From: Winogradskyella sp. | Lineage (GTDB): Bacteria; Bacteroidota; Bacteroidia; Flavobacteriales; Flavobacteriaceae | Direction of reading: 5' to 3' | DNA length: 64,000 nt | Assembly: GCF_028282165.1 (NCBI RefSeq) | Contig: NZ_JANQIM010000033.1 | Span: 248,001 to 312,000 of the forward strand | In this document: one piece after another, positions 36,377-45,932 of the stretch | Position numbering within the stretch: the first letter of the stretch is position 1 | Layout: each line of letters begins with the position of its first letter | The notes under the pieces: model-generated | The model's input: only the letters and a program-made list of their open reading frames with translations | Database searches by the model: none | What the model was told of the DNA's origin: nothing | Translations under genes and position numbers: made by a program

Positions 36377-38494
36377 ATGCTCAGAAATCTAGGCTTCTAT
36401 ATCATGTTAATGTTTTCGTTATTGAGTTGCATCCAAAACAATGTATCTAACACAATAAGCAATTTGGAAAAAGCCAACGATTTAATAAATGAAACCAGTC
36501 CATACCTATTGCAGCACGCTTATAATCCTGTAGATTGGAAAGCTTGGAATGATGAATCGTTGCAATTAGCCAAAGATCAGAATAAACCAATTATTATATC
36601 CGTAGGATATTCATCTTGTCACTGGTGCCATGTCATGGAAGAAGAGAGCTTTGAAAGTGATACCGTGGCTAAGCTGATGAACGATAATTTTATCAACATA
36701 AAAGTTGATCGTGAAGAACGACCAGACATCGATCAAATCTATATGAACGCCGTTCAACTTATGACAGGTAGAGGTGGATGGCCACTTAATTGTATTACGC
36801 TTCCCGATGGTCGACCTGTTTTTGGAGGTACCTATTTCACAAAATCGCAGTGGATAAAAATATTAAAAGACATATCAAAACTCTATAAAGACGATCCGGA
36901 CAAGATGATTTCTTATGCGGAGAAGCTTACTGAAGGGATAAAAAATTCTGATTTAATTGTTGTAAACGAAAATCCTGTTCAGTTTGATACAAAATCATTA
37001 AACGTTACAGTAGATGAATTCAAACAGTCTTTGGATTTTATACAAGGTGGTCAAAGAGGGGAACCAAAGTTCCCAATGCCAAGTCATTTAGATTTCTTAT
37101 TACGTTATAGCTTTCAGACTAATAATGAGGAACTAAAAAAGTATGTGTTAACTACTTTGACTAAAATGGCTAATGGAGGTATTTACGATCAAATAGCAGG
37201 TGGTTTTTCTAGGTATTCGGTCGATGACAGATGGCATATTCCACATTTTGAAAAAATGCTTTATGACAATGCACAATTAGTCAGTCTTTATTCAAAAGCA
37301 TATCAGTTAACTAAGAAAGAAGATTACAAGAGAATTGTTGAAGAAACTTTGGATTTTATTGATACGGAATTATCCACCGAAGAAGGTGCTTTCTTTTCAT
37401 CCTTAGATGCGGATAGTAAAAACTCTGAAGAAGAATTGGAAGAAGGCGCCTTTTATGTTTGGACACAACAAGAATTAAAATCCTTACTAGAGGATGACTT
37501 TGAGTTGTTTAAAGCCTATTATAATATTAATGCTGTCGGAAACTGGGAAAAAGATAATTATGTTCTTTATAAAACGCTTAGCGATGAAGAATTTATTACT
37601 GAGCATCAGCTAAGTTTTACGGTTTTAGATTCTAAACGCAATGATTGGAAAGAGCAACTTCTTGAAGCTCGAAATAAACGAAATAAGCCAAGGCTAGATG
37701 ATAAAGTATTGACATCCTGGAATACCCTTATGCTAAAGGGTTATGTAGATGCCTATAAAGCTATTGGTAATGAAGACTATTTAAAAAAGGCAATTACTAA
37801 TGCAAATTTTATTAAAAAAAATCAACTGAAGGGTGACGGTTTGTTATTTCATAGTTATAAAAATGGGAAAAGCACTATTAATGGTTTTTCTGAAGATTAT
37901 GCACATACCATTGCTGCTTTTATAAGGTTATATCAAGTTACGTTTAATGAAGAATGGTTGAGTATAGCTAAAGGGTTGATGGATTATACCATAGAGCATT
38001 TCTTGAATGAGAAAACAGAAATGTTTTATTTTACTTCAAAAGGTTCCTCTAATTTAATTGCCAGAAAAACAGAAGTTTTTGATAATGTAATTCCTTCATC
38101 AAATTCTGTTTTGGCAGAATGTTTATTAAAGCTAGGACACTATTATAGCGATAAAGTATATTCAGAATTAGCCCATCAAATGCTTAAAAATGTCAATGAT
38201 ACCATGCTTAAGATTCCATCAGCATATACCAATTGGCTGTCATTGTATTTAAACTATTCTAACCCATATTATGAGGTGGTGATTTCCGGAGAGGAAGCAA
38301 AGGATATTTTAAAACAACTGAAAGTACTATATATTCCAAACGTCCTCATTTCAGGTTCAACAACCGAAAGTGATTTACCATTGTTAAAGAATAAGTTTAA
38401 TAAGGACGAAACATTAATTTACGTTTGTACTAATGGTACATGTAAGCTTCCTGTAAATACAATCGATAAAGCTTTAGGACAGATTTTAAAATAA
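36377..38494 (+). CDS. exported DUF255/thioredoxin-like protein (YyaL/SPATA20 family)
   Basis: Protein of 705 residues in the family with an N-terminal thioredoxin-fold DUF255 domain and a C-terminal (alpha/alpha)6 glycosidase-like toroid. The DUF255 markers are [31 protein letters not shown] with CHWC at 81-84, and [10 protein letters not shown]. Toroid markers are [51 protein letters not shown] and DDKVLTSWN. Unlike most homologues, which are cytosolic, it begins with a lipoprotein-like leader (LMFSLLSC, Cys18). It lies 46 bp after a terminator with a TAACTTTA -7-like element at 36355, so it is probably a separate unit with the LacI gene 5 bp downstream. The activity of this family is not established. 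Confidence 0.85.
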   Translation: MLRNLGFYIMLMFSLLSCIQNNVSNTISNLEKANDLINETSPYLLQHAYNPVDWKAWNDESLQLAKDQNKPIIISVGYSSCHWCHVMEEESFESDTVAKLMNDNFINIKVDREERPDIDQIYMNAVQLMTGRGGWPLNCITLPDGRPVFGGTYFTKSQWIKILKDISKLYKDDPDKMISYAEKLTEGIKNSDLIVVNENPVQFDTKSLNVTVDEFKQSLDFIQGGQRGEPKFPMPSHLDFLLRYSFQTNNEELKKYVLTTLTKMANGGIYDQIAGGFSRYSVDDRWHIPHFEKMLYDNAQLVSLYSKAYQLTKKEDYKRIVEETLDFIDTELSTEEGAFFSSLDADSKNSEEELEEGAFYVWTQQELKSLLEDDFELFKAYYNINAVGNWEKDNYVLYKTLSDEEFITEHQLSFTVLDSKRNDWKEQLLEARNKRNKPRLDDKVLTSWNTLMLKGYVDAYKAIGNEDYLKKAITNANFIKKNQLKGDGLLFHSYKNGKSTINGFSEDYAHTIAAFIRLYQVTFNEEWLSIAKGLMDYTIEHFLNEKTEMFYFTSKGSSNLIARKTEVFDNVIPSSNSVLAECLLKLGHYYSDKVYSELAHQMLKNVNDTMLKIPSAYTNWLSLYLNYSNPYYEVVISGEEAKDILKQLKVLYIPNVLISGSTTESDLPLLKNKFNKDETLIYVCTNGTCKLPVNTIDKALGQILK

Positions 38495-38499
38495 GTATT

Positions 38500-39498
38500 A
38501 TGACAACATTAAAAGAATTAGCAAAACTCCTAAATATTTCGGTATCTACTGTATCTAAAGCTCTAAACGATAGTCACGAAATCAGTGCTAGTACAAAGAA
38601 AAGGGTAATAGAATTAGCCGAAAAATTAAATTATAAACCCAACCGTATAGCACAGCAGTTGAAAACCAATAAGACAAAAACAATAGGCGTAATTCTTCCT
38701 ACCGTTAAAAACCCTTTCTTTGCTCAAGTCTTACATGGTATCGAAAAAAGTGCTACAGATAATAAATATGACATAATTGTGTGCCTTTCTGATGAATCTC
38801 TAGAGAAGGAAGAGCGTAGTTTAGAATTATTATCCAATGGTAGCGTCGATGGCTTTATAATGGCTGTTGCCAGAGAGAGTCAAGTTAAGGAACAATCGGA
38901 GCACATAACAGGTATTATCGATAGTAGAATTCCTATATTGATGTTTGATAGGGTAGTGAACGAAATTATTTGCGATAAAGTAGTAGTGGATGATTTTCAA
39001 TCCGTTTATGATGCTACCGAGTATCTCATAAAAAAGGAAAATAGGAAGCATATTCTTCTGGTAAGTAATATTGAAGAATTAAGCGTAGGCAAGTTGAGGA
39101 TTAAAGGTTATCAGAAAGCTGTTGAGGAGTCCGGGTTAGACTCTAATGTTCTAAAGCTTGGAAATGTCGATGATGTTGAAGCAAATATCCATAACTATTT
39201 AAAAGCGCATAAAGAAATTGATGCCATAATATCTATAGATCACATTACGGGCATTATAGCCATAAACATGGCAAAGAAAATAGGGAGAATCGTGCCAAAA
39301 GATTTGTCAGTTATTGGATTTGGGTACGAACATACACAATTGTTATCTAGCCCAAAGATTTCAATTATCCACCAAAAAGCCTTAGAGATCGGAAAAATGG
39401 CCGTAAAATTATTGATTAAGCACTTAAATACAGAAGACCACGAATTACAGACCATAGTGGTGCCAAGCGAACTTAAGCTAGCGGAATCAACTAAATAG
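38500..39498 (+). CDS. LacI-family transcriptional regulator
   Basis: This 332-residue regulator has an N-terminal LacI helix-turn-helix and hinge (LKELAKLLNISVSTVSKALNDSHEISASTKKRVIELAEKL, written in parts: LKELAKLLNIS, then VSTVSKALND) and NYKPNRIAQQLKTNKT. A periplasmic-binding-protein-like effector domain follows (IGVILPTVKNPFFAQVLHGIEKSA...DGFIMAV). The effector is unknown; the position next to the glucan PUL suggests a sugar. Five bases separate it from the DUF255 gene, so the two are co-transcribed. Palindromes with a central CG of the kind LacI proteins bind occur at 60844 and, in part, at 53991, but a link to this protein is only a guess. Confidence 0.92.
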   Translation: MTTLKELAKLLNISVSTVSKALNDSHEISASTKKRVIELAEKLNYKPNRIAQQLKTNKTKTIGVILPTVKNPFFAQVLHGIEKSATDNKYDIIVCLSDESLEKEERSLELLSNGSVDGFIMAVARESQVKEQSEHITGIIDSRIPILMFDRVVNEIICDKVVVDDFQSVYDATEYLIKKENRKHILLVSNIEELSVGKLRIKGYQKAVEESGLDSNVLKLGNVDDVEANIHNYLKAHKEIDAIISIDHITGIIAINMAKKIGRIVPKDLSVIGFGYEHTQLLSSPKISIIHQKALEIGKMAVKLLIKHLNTEDHELQTIVVPSELKLAESTK

Positions 39499-39511
39499 AA
39501 TTCTTCACAAA

Positions 39512-39537
39512 AAAAGCCTGACGCTAATCAGGCTTTT
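39512..39537. terminator. bidirectional terminator between convergent genes
   Basis: A 10-bp stem (AAAAGCCTGA / TCAGGCTTTT) with a 6-nt loop lies between the LacI gene and the reverse-strand repeat lipoprotein. It has A and T tracts on both sides, so it can serve both strands. Confidence 0.85.
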
Positions 39538-39562
39538 AAGTTTGTTTTATAAGAAACTTTAA

Positions 39563-39934
39563 TTAGTTTCCTCCTTTCATTTTATCTTTGGCTTTGTCAA
39601 CAGCATCCTTGCCAGCTTCTTTTGCATTGTCAACGGCTTCACCAGCGGCGTCAACCGCATTGTCAACAGCTTCGCCAGCAGCATCAACTGCATTATCAAC
39701 GGCTTCGCCAGCAGCGTCTACTGCATTGTCAACGGCTTCACCAGCGGCATTAGCGGCATCATTTGCAGCATCTACAGCATTGTCTACAGCTTCACCGGCA
39801 GCCTCACCAGCTTCATTAACAGCCTCAGAAGCGTTCTCTACAGCTTCGTCAGTTTTTTCTTTAGTCTCTCTGCAAGATGTAAGAGACAATCCTAGTACAG
39901 CAATAAGTACTATACTTAATACAACTTTTTTCAT
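39563..39934 (-). CDS. Ala-rich 11-residue-repeat lipoprotein
   Basis: The ATG at 39934 starts a lipoprotein leader (MKKVVLSIVLIAVLGLSLTSC), giving 123 residues; a longer frame to 40081 would overlap the Kdo transferase end and hide the leader. The mature part consists of near-perfect 11-residue repeats (GEAVDNAVDAA, about seven) ending in a Lys-rich tail. The periodicity suits an amphipathic helix or coiled coil, like LEA-type or YtxH-like stress proteins. The function is unknown; a role in envelope stress is inference. An overlapping ORF on the opposite strand is an artefact of the low-complexity repeats. Confidence 0.8.
   Translation of the reverse strand: MKKVVLSIVLIAVLGLSLTSCRETKEKTDEAVENASEAVNEAGEAAGEAVDNAVDAANDAANAAGEAVDNAVDAAGEAVDNAVDAAGEAVDNAVDAAGEAVDNAKEAGKDAVDKAKDKMKGGN
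39600..39830 (-). repeat. 33-bp coding repeats
   Basis: Tandem 33-bp units encode the 11-residue motif GEAVDNAVDAA. Adjacent units differ by few bases, so copy number is likely to vary between strains. Confidence 0.8.
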
Positions 39935-40028
39935 TTTGATAGTTTTAGTGTTAATTGTTGTTAATGCACTAAAATAATAATTTAAGCGAAATTTTAACAA
40001 AATTTCAACATTTATTAGTGCAGTGTAG

Positions 40029-41258
40029 CTATATACGAATGTATTGAAGGATTTGGATGACTGCTCCTCTATTATTTTCAATATAGTTTTTATTGATTTT
40101 CCCTTTTTGAGCTCTCAATGAAGTGTCCTTAACTAAATAGTTTACTACAGACTCGAAGGCAGAGGAAGTAGAAGCAGATACAACTCCACCTAATTCGATA
40201 AGTGCTTTTGCCTCTGGGAATTTAGTATAATTCTTACCGATAATTATAGGTTTGCCAAAAACTGCTGGCTCAAGTATATTATGTAACCCAGTGTGTCCAG
40301 CAGCACCACCAATATAAACTATATCTGCGTAATTATATGCTCTGCTTAAATAACCAATGGTATCTAAAATAAACACATTATAACTAGAAAGGTCTTTGCC
40401 GTTCATTTCGGAAAAGCAGATGGTCTTTACTTTAAGTTGCGATTTTAGTGAGACCATATAGCCAGGCTTTATGTTATGTGGCGCAATAATAAATTTTATA
40501 CTATCATTAGTGTTTATGTATTCCAAAAATAATTTATCGTCCTCTGGCCATGTACTACCAAAAATAATGCAATCTTTTCCATTTTTGAAATCTTCAATAA
40601 AGGATATGGTATTATTGGTCTTCAATTGGTTGGTAACACGATCAAAACGTGTATCGCCAGAAACAGTAACCTTGCTGTAGTTTATTTTTTCAAGTAAAGA
40701 TTTAGAGTTATCGTCTTGTGTAAAAATGGTTTTGAAAGCAAATAACGAAGATTTCATAAATCCACCATACCACTTAAAGAAACTTTGCGATGTTCTAAAG
40801 ACAGCCGATATGAGAATAGCTTTTAATTGGCGCTTTTTTATTTCTAGTAAAAAATTAGGCCATATCTCATACTTTACAAATATGATGTAATCTGGATTTA
40901 CAATGTTTAAAAAACGTTTGGCATTAGCTTTAGTATCAAACGGAAGGTAAACCACAACATCTGCAATTTTAGAGTTTTTTCTAACTTCATAACCTGAAGG
41001 GGAAAAGAATGAAAGTACCACTTTATGGTCTGGGTATTTTTCTTTCAAAGCTTCAAAAACAGGTAAACCTTGTTCATACTCACCTAAGGAGGCACAATGA
41101 AACCAGAAGACTTTGTCATTTTTACTTATACAAGCCTCAAGCTTACCAAAGGTTTCTTTTCTTCCTATAACGCCTAATCTTAATTTTGAATTAAAAGGAG
41201 CTAAAAGCTTAATTGCAAAGCTGGCAATATAAATTCCTATGGAATAGAGCTGTCTCAA
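40029..41258 (-). CDS. waaA: 3-deoxy-D-manno-octulosonic acid transferase
   Basis: This 409-residue glycosyltransferase adds Kdo to lipid A at the inner membrane. It has an N-terminal membrane-associated segment (LYSIGIYIASFAIKLLAPF), WFHCASLGEYEQGLPVFEALK, LSFFSPSGYEV, PDYIIFVKYEIWPNFLLE and, in the donor-binding C-terminal half, VSGDTRFDRV, DTIGYLSRAYNYADIVYIGG and HNILEPAVFGKPIIIGKN. All are typical of the WaaA/KdtA family, and the length is normal. It is divergent from the sugar-aminotransferase gene across a 120-bp region. Confidence 0.93.
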   Translation of the reverse strand: MRQLYSIGIYIASFAIKLLAPFNSKLRLGVIGRKETFGKLEACISKNDKVFWFHCASLGEYEQGLPVFEALKEKYPDHKVVLSFFSPSGYEVRKNSKIADVVVYLPFDTKANAKRFLNIVNPDYIIFVKYEIWPNFLLEIKKRQLKAILISAVFRTSQSFFKWYGGFMKSSLFAFKTIFTQDDNSKSLLEKINYSKVTVSGDTRFDRVTNQLKTNNTISFIEDFKNGKDCIIFGSTWPEDDKLFLEYINTNDSIKFIIAPHNIKPGYMVSLKSQLKVKTICFSEMNGKDLSSYNVFILDTIGYLSRAYNYADIVYIGGAAGHTGLHNILEPAVFGKPIIIGKNYTKFPEAKALIELGGVVSASTSSAFESVVNYLVKDTSLRAQKGKINKNYIENNRGAVIQILQYIRI

Positions 41259-41303
41259 TAATTTAGATTTGTGCTAAAATACAGTTCTTTCAATTAATTG
41301 CAT

Positions 41304-41333
41304 TGGCTTAGCGCTTACAATTTTGTATTTTCG
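41304..41333 (+). promoter_or_regulatory. putative Bacteroidota-type promoter for the aminotransferase-galE pair
   Basis: TTG at 41304-41306, a 19-bp spacer and TATTTTCG at 41326-41333 match the TTG...TAnnTTTG pattern in all but one position. The -7 element is 45 bp before the start codon. Confidence 0.4.
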
Positions 41334-41378
41334 CTAGTGCCTAAGCTAAAGAGGCTTACATAAACTATAATCGTCGAA

Positions 41379-42539
41379 ATGAAAAAAATTCAAATGGTTG
41401 ACCTTCAAGGTCAATATGCAAAAATCAAAGAGGTTGTAGATCCATCAATCCAAGAAGTGGTCGACAGCGCAGCATTTATTAATGGTCCTAAAGTTCATCA
41501 ATTTCAAAAGAATTTGGAAGATTATCTAGGTGTTAAGCACGTAATTCCTTGTGCTAATGGCACTGACGCTCTTCAAATTGCTATGATGGGATTAGGTCTT
41601 GAGCCAGGTGATGAGGTGATTACAGCAGATTTTACTTTTGCAGCAACTGTTGAGGTGATAGCATTGTTAAAATTAACGCCAGTTTTGGTCGACGTAGACC
41701 CAGTTACATTCAACATAGATATTGATGCTATAGAAAAGGCGATTACGCCAAAAACCAAAGCTATAGTTCCAGTCCATTTATTCGGGTTGGCAGCCGATAT
41801 GGATGCCATAATGGGTTTAGCTAAAAAGCATAATTTGTATGTTATCGAAGATAATGCACAAGGTATAGGGGCCGATTATACGCACAAGGATGGAAGTAAA
41901 ACTAAAACAGGAGCAATAGGTCATGTAGCTTCTACATCGTTTTTTCCATCAAAGAATTTAGGCTGTTATGGAGATGGTGGTGCTATTTTTACCAATGATG
42001 ATGATTTGGCACATACCATTAGAGGGATTGTAAATCACGGAATGTATAAACGGTATCATCATGATGTGGTTGGTGTAAATTCGAGATTAGACTCCATTCA
42101 GGCTGCGGTTTTAGATGCTAAATTGCCGCATTTGGATGATTATAATGCCACAAGACGACATGCAGCAAAAAAGTATACTCAAATCTTTAAGGGTCATCCC
42201 AAGATTACAGTGCCAACAGGTAAATCTACTTGCGATGGTATATGTGATACATGCGATTGCCATGTTTTTCATCAGTATACATTGCAATTAGAGGGTGTAG
42301 ACAGAGATGCTCTAGTAGCGCATTTGCAAGCGAATAGTATTCCATGCGGTGTTTATTACCCAATTCCGCTGCACAAACAAAAAGCATATCAAGACGAGCG
42401 CTATAACGAAGATGACTTTCAAGTAACCAATAGATTGGTTGAATCAGTAATTTCATTGCCAATGCATACAGAACTTGATGATGAGCAGATTGACTTTATT
42501 ACATCAACGGTCTTAAACTTTATAAATAGCAATTCTTAA
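41379..42539 (+). CDS. DegT/DnrJ/EryC1/StrS-family sugar aminotransferase
   Basis: This 386-residue PLP enzyme aminates a keto-sugar nucleotide for surface glycan or LPS synthesis. It carries the family signatures CANGTDALQIAMMGLG, DFTFAATVEVIALLKLTPVLVDVD, VHLFGLAADMD, VIEDNAQGIGA and the PLP lysine in TSFFPSKNLG (K192). RLDSIQAAVL and GVYYPIPLHKQ follow. A Cys-rich insertion (CDGICDTCDCHVFHQYTL) interrupts the C-terminal domain. One base separates its stop from galE, so both are co-transcribed. The exact sugar substrate cannot be told. Confidence 0.9.
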   Translation: MKKIQMVDLQGQYAKIKEVVDPSIQEVVDSAAFINGPKVHQFQKNLEDYLGVKHVIPCANGTDALQIAMMGLGLEPGDEVITADFTFAATVEVIALLKLTPVLVDVDPVTFNIDIDAIEKAITPKTKAIVPVHLFGLAADMDAIMGLAKKHNLYVIEDNAQGIGADYTHKDGSKTKTGAIGHVASTSFFPSKNLGCYGDGGAIFTNDDDLAHTIRGIVNHGMYKRYHHDVVGVNSRLDSIQAAVLDAKLPHLDDYNATRRHAAKKYTQIFKGHPKITVPTGKSTCDGICDTCDCHVFHQYTLQLEGVDRDALVAHLQANSIPCGVYYPIPLHKQKAYQDERYNEDDFQVTNRLVESVISLPMHTELDDEQIDFITSTVLNFINSNS

Positions 42540-42540
42540 G

Positions 42541-43560
42541 ATGAAAATTTTAGTTACTGGAGGTCTAGGTTTCATTGGGTCGCATACCGTTGTCGAATTA
42601 CAAAATGAAGGCTTTGAGGTTGTAATAATTGATGATTTAAGTAATTCTTCGATTGATGTTATAGATGGTATTACAGCGATTACGGGAATAAAGCCTCATT
42701 TTGAACAACTCGATTTAAAGATAAGATCAAAAGTTGAAGACTTTTTTAAAGCACATAACGATATTGCCGGTATCATCCATTTTGCGGCGAGTAAGGCTGT
42801 TGGGGAAAGCGTACAAAAGCCATTAATGTATTATGAGAACAATATTAACACACTGGTTTATGTACTGAAGGAAATAGGGAAATTACAACACCAGAATTTT
42901 ATTTTTAGTTCTTCATGTACGGTTTATGGCCAAGCAGATGAGTTGCCAATTACTGAGAATGCTCCTGTAAAACCTGCCGAGTCCCCATATGGAAACACTA
43001 AGCAAATTGGTGAAGAAATTATTAAAGATACCTGTAGGGTTAACTCGGAATTGAATAGTATAGCCCTTAGATACTTTAACCCTATTGGTGCGCATCCTTC
43101 AGCTCAAATAGGCGAGTTACCAAAAGGTGTTCCTCAGAATTTAGTACCTTTTATTACTCAAACAGCCATTGGTTTAAGAGAGCAATTATCAGTTTTTGGA
43201 GGAGATTATCCAACCCAAGACGGAACCGGTATAAGGGATTATATTCATGTTGTAGATTTGGCAAAGGCCCATGTTGTAGCATTACAACGCTTACTTCAGC
43301 GTAAAAATGAATCTAATTTTCAAGTTTTTAACTTAGGCACCGGAAAGGGAAGTTCCGTATTAGAAGCCATTCAATCCTTCGAAAAAGTATCAGGAAGAAA
43401 ATTAAATTATAAGATTGTGGATAGAAGAGAAGGTGATGTTGTAGCAGCTTATGCAGATACTAACAAAGCGAATGATGTTCTGGGTTGGAGAACTGAACTG
43501 ACTTTAGATGATGCCATGGCGTCAGCTTGGAAATGGGAGCAAAAAATAAGAAATGTATAA
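42541..43560 (+). CDS. galE: UDP-glucose 4-epimerase
   Basis: This 339-residue short-chain dehydrogenase/reductase interconverts UDP-glucose and UDP-galactose. It has the NAD-binding motif GGLGFIGSH (7-15), the catalytic serine region SSSCTVYG and the YGNTK motif (Y150, K154). It also has ALRYFNPIGAHPSAQIGE, GTGIRDYIHVVDLAKAH and NLGTGKGSSVLE, all of GalE type. The length is normal. The coupled upstream aminotransferase suggests use in envelope polysaccharide synthesis as well as galactose metabolism. Confidence 0.94.
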   Translation: MKILVTGGLGFIGSHTVVELQNEGFEVVIIDDLSNSSIDVIDGITAITGIKPHFEQLDLKIRSKVEDFFKAHNDIAGIIHFAASKAVGESVQKPLMYYENNINTLVYVLKEIGKLQHQNFIFSSSCTVYGQADELPITENAPVKPAESPYGNTKQIGEEIIKDTCRVNSELNSIALRYFNPIGAHPSAQIGELPKGVPQNLVPFITQTAIGLREQLSVFGGDYPTQDGTGIRDYIHVVDLAKAHVVALQRLLQRKNESNFQVFNLGTGKGSSVLEAIQSFEKVSGRKLNYKIVDRREGDVVAAYADTNKANDVLGWRTELTLDDAMASAWKWEQKIRNV

Positions 43561-43903
43561 ATAATGGAAGTCTGTTTTCGGAATACAGGCGCTATCACTG
43601 CAAAATATCTATTTCTATATCTACAAAAATTAACCATAATCTTCAGAAAGTAAGTTTAGACCATTTTGGAATGATATTCTAAACTACCTTTAAACAATAA
43701 AGGATGTTATTATGTTGTAAAGATTCTCCTTTGCGGAAATAAATCGTTTTGTGGCTTTAATTGTTGAAATTCTTAAAAAAAGGTAAACTTTTATCGGGTT
43801 TTACACTTTCTTATCTTTTTTAAGAAATCTTTAAGAATTTAATTCGAGTGTTGATTATAACTTGAAGATTGACAAAACTTTTTAATCAACATGGACCCCA
43901 AAA
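43561..43903. other. 343-bp intergenic region
   Basis: AT-rich DNA between galE and the AraC-type regulator. No ORF longer than about 30 codons, no clear terminator and no exact TAnnTTTG element was found. Confidence 0.5.
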
Positions 43904-45445
43904 ATGATTTTTCTAAGGCGTATATTGTTATTTACGACCCTACTCTTGTTTTTTTGCATGAGTAACGCAACTATTAGTGGAGAAGAAAGACCTTCTGCAA
44001 CTTTTGGCTTTTTGTCGAAAAAAAGCTTAGATAGTATTCTGAAAAATCAAGAGCTAAGGGATTCTCTTAAACGGGTTGAGTTAATAAAAATCCATGAGAC
44101 TCTATTGTCTAGCAAGGCCGGAGATTCTGTTTTTGTAAATAAAGCTTTAGCAATTTTATATTCTGACAATAGTAATGCAGAAAAAGCGTCAAAACATATT
44201 AAGAAATACATTCGGTACACACAAGACTTATCAATTTTAAACGACCATGTGTTTTCGGGAATAAAAGGAGAAGCACCTTATGATAATTTAATTAAAGAAT
44301 ACAAACCCCAAGTTAATTTTCTTGCTATAATACATGCCTTGACAGGAGTCATCGGTATTTTTATGGTAATCATACTTTTTGCCAAAAGGAATTTAGATAG
44401 AACATCCGTTTTGTTAATAGGATCATTTATTCTATTCAATTCCTTATTTATGTTACATATAAGTTTATTTGTGTCTAATTATAACTTAAAGTTTCCACAT
44501 TCATTTTATATTTCAACACCCTTTTCATTTTTGTATGGACCATTGCTCTATTTTTATTTTAAAAGGGTAGTTCAGAATTACAAGTTGTCCTTGAAGGATT
44601 CGATACATTTAGTACCTACAATTCTTCTTATTATGTGGTTAATACCAAACTATAGTCTAAGCGGAACAGAAAAGTTTCAATTGTTGTTAGATAATACACA
44701 ATCCGTATCAATAGGTAGAAAGGTTATAGTCGTTTTAAAGGTGCTGTCATTGAGTTTTTATGCGCTCGGAATCTATAATATCTATAAAAATAAAGAAGAA
44801 AAGAGGGGAGTGAAAAAATTAGAATTTAAGAGTAGAGTAATATGGGAAAGGAGCATAATGATTATCTTCTTTGGCTATGCGCTCGTCTATGTTCTTCATG
44901 GTACAGTAGTGGTTAGATTTATAGAATATCAACCATTCACTTACTTAAAGACAGTTTTTATGATTACCATGATTTTTTACATGGCTTTAATGTCTGGATT
45001 ACGACCAGAAATCATTATGAATGCTAACAATAATTCTGAGGGTAGTGATAAATTACCCATTAAATACGAAAAGTCCAACCTTACTCAAAGTCTCTCTAAT
45101 GAGCTTAAGGAAAAGCTAATAGAGTTGTTAATAAATGATAAAGTATACAAAAACAACAATATAAATCTAGAGTTGCTCTCAGAGATGTTGGGTACAACAA
45201 GACACAATACATCACAGGTCATCAATGAGCATTTCGGTATGAGTTTTTACGATTTGGTAAATCACTTCAGGATTATAGAAGCAGTAGATATTTTTGATAA
45301 GGATAAGAAACGTAACTTAAACATAATAGAAGTAGCCTATGAGGTTGGCTATAATAACAAGGTAACATTCAATAAGGCGTTTAAAAAGCATATGAATCAA
45401 ACACCTTCTAGTTATATCAGGTCACTTCATTTAGCTAAGGTCTAA
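43904..45445 (+). CDS. 7-TM membrane-bound AraC-family regulator
   Basis: This 513-residue protein has a signal-like N-terminus (ILLFTTLLLFFCMSNA), a short extracytoplasmic region of about 115 residues and seven TM helices between about 135 and 370 (e.g. FLAIIHALTGVIGIFMVIILF, HLVPTILLIMWLI, IMIIFFGYALVYVLHG). A C-terminal AraC HTH follows (about 410-505; LELLSEMLGTTRHNTSQVINEHFGMSFYDLVNHFRI, then VAYEVGYNNKVTFNKAFKKHMNQTPSSYIR). It stands before the second susC in the same direction and probably controls it, sensing a signal at the membrane. Confidence 0.88.
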   Translation: MIFLRRILLFTTLLLFFCMSNATISGEERPSATFGFLSKKSLDSILKNQELRDSLKRVELIKIHETLLSSKAGDSVFVNKALAILYSDNSNAEKASKHIKKYIRYTQDLSILNDHVFSGIKGEAPYDNLIKEYKPQVNFLAIIHALTGVIGIFMVIILFAKRNLDRTSVLLIGSFILFNSLFMLHISLFVSNYNLKFPHSFYISTPFSFLYGPLLYFYFKRVVQNYKLSLKDSIHLVPTILLIMWLIPNYSLSGTEKFQLLLDNTQSVSIGRKVIVVLKVLSLSFYALGIYNIYKNKEEKRGVKKLEFKSRVIWERSIMIIFFGYALVYVLHGTVVVRFIEYQPFTYLKTVFMITMIFYMALMSGLRPEIIMNANNNSEGSDKLPIKYEKSNLTQSLSNELKEKLIELLINDKVYKNNNINLELLSEMLGTTRHNTSQVINEHFGMSFYDLVNHFRIIEAVDIFDKDKKRNLNIIEVAYEVGYNNKVTFNKAFKKHMNQTPSSYIRSLHLAKV

Positions 45446-45932
45446 ATAACACATCCTTTAATTGTCTTTGCACTAAAAAGTATCTTCTATAAAATTTTAT
45501 TCCCATAGAATAAGTCCGCTAAGATATTAATTCTATTAATAAACCTCTTATCAACAAGTAGTAACTGTTTAAGCATCATTTAAATAAGCCTTAAGTGAAA
45601 AGGCGTTTATGACCTAAATCTATTAGAAATACTGTAATCTGTTATAGATGGGTTTCACCTTTATAGAATCCACAGAGAAGGTAAATAAACGGTAACTATT
45701 CTTCGGCATCAGTAAATCCTTATAGCCATTAACCTATATTTCAGTCCTTCTTGGCTTCTTTGTGGGAGCAATTGCAAAGGAAGGCAGTGTTGTCGTCTTA
45801 CTTTAACCCATGAAATAACCATGTTAACTTTAATTTCATCAAAGTAATTATTTTAAGTTAGTCTTTAAAATATACTTCACTGCCGACCTTTCTTTTTGCA
45901 ACAAACAAACTGTATAATTTAAATTAAGATTT
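45446..45932. other. 487-bp region before the second susC
   Basis: A non-coding stretch between the AraC-type regulator and susC. No convincing ORF, terminator or perfect dyad was found. TAACTTTA near 45824 is one mismatch from the TAnnTTTG -7 element but is about 100 bp from the gene, so the promoter and leader are not resolved. Confidence 0.45.

Noticed and set aside
39588..39977. 129-codon plus-strand ORF opposite the repeat lipoprotein
   Set aside because: It is Ala/Ser/Thr low-complexity sequence produced by the 33-bp repeats of the real reverse-strand gene and has no start context or domain.
39935..40081. Upstream extension of the repeat lipoprotein
   Set aside because: It would bury the lipoprotein signal peptide and overlap the Kdo transferase end.
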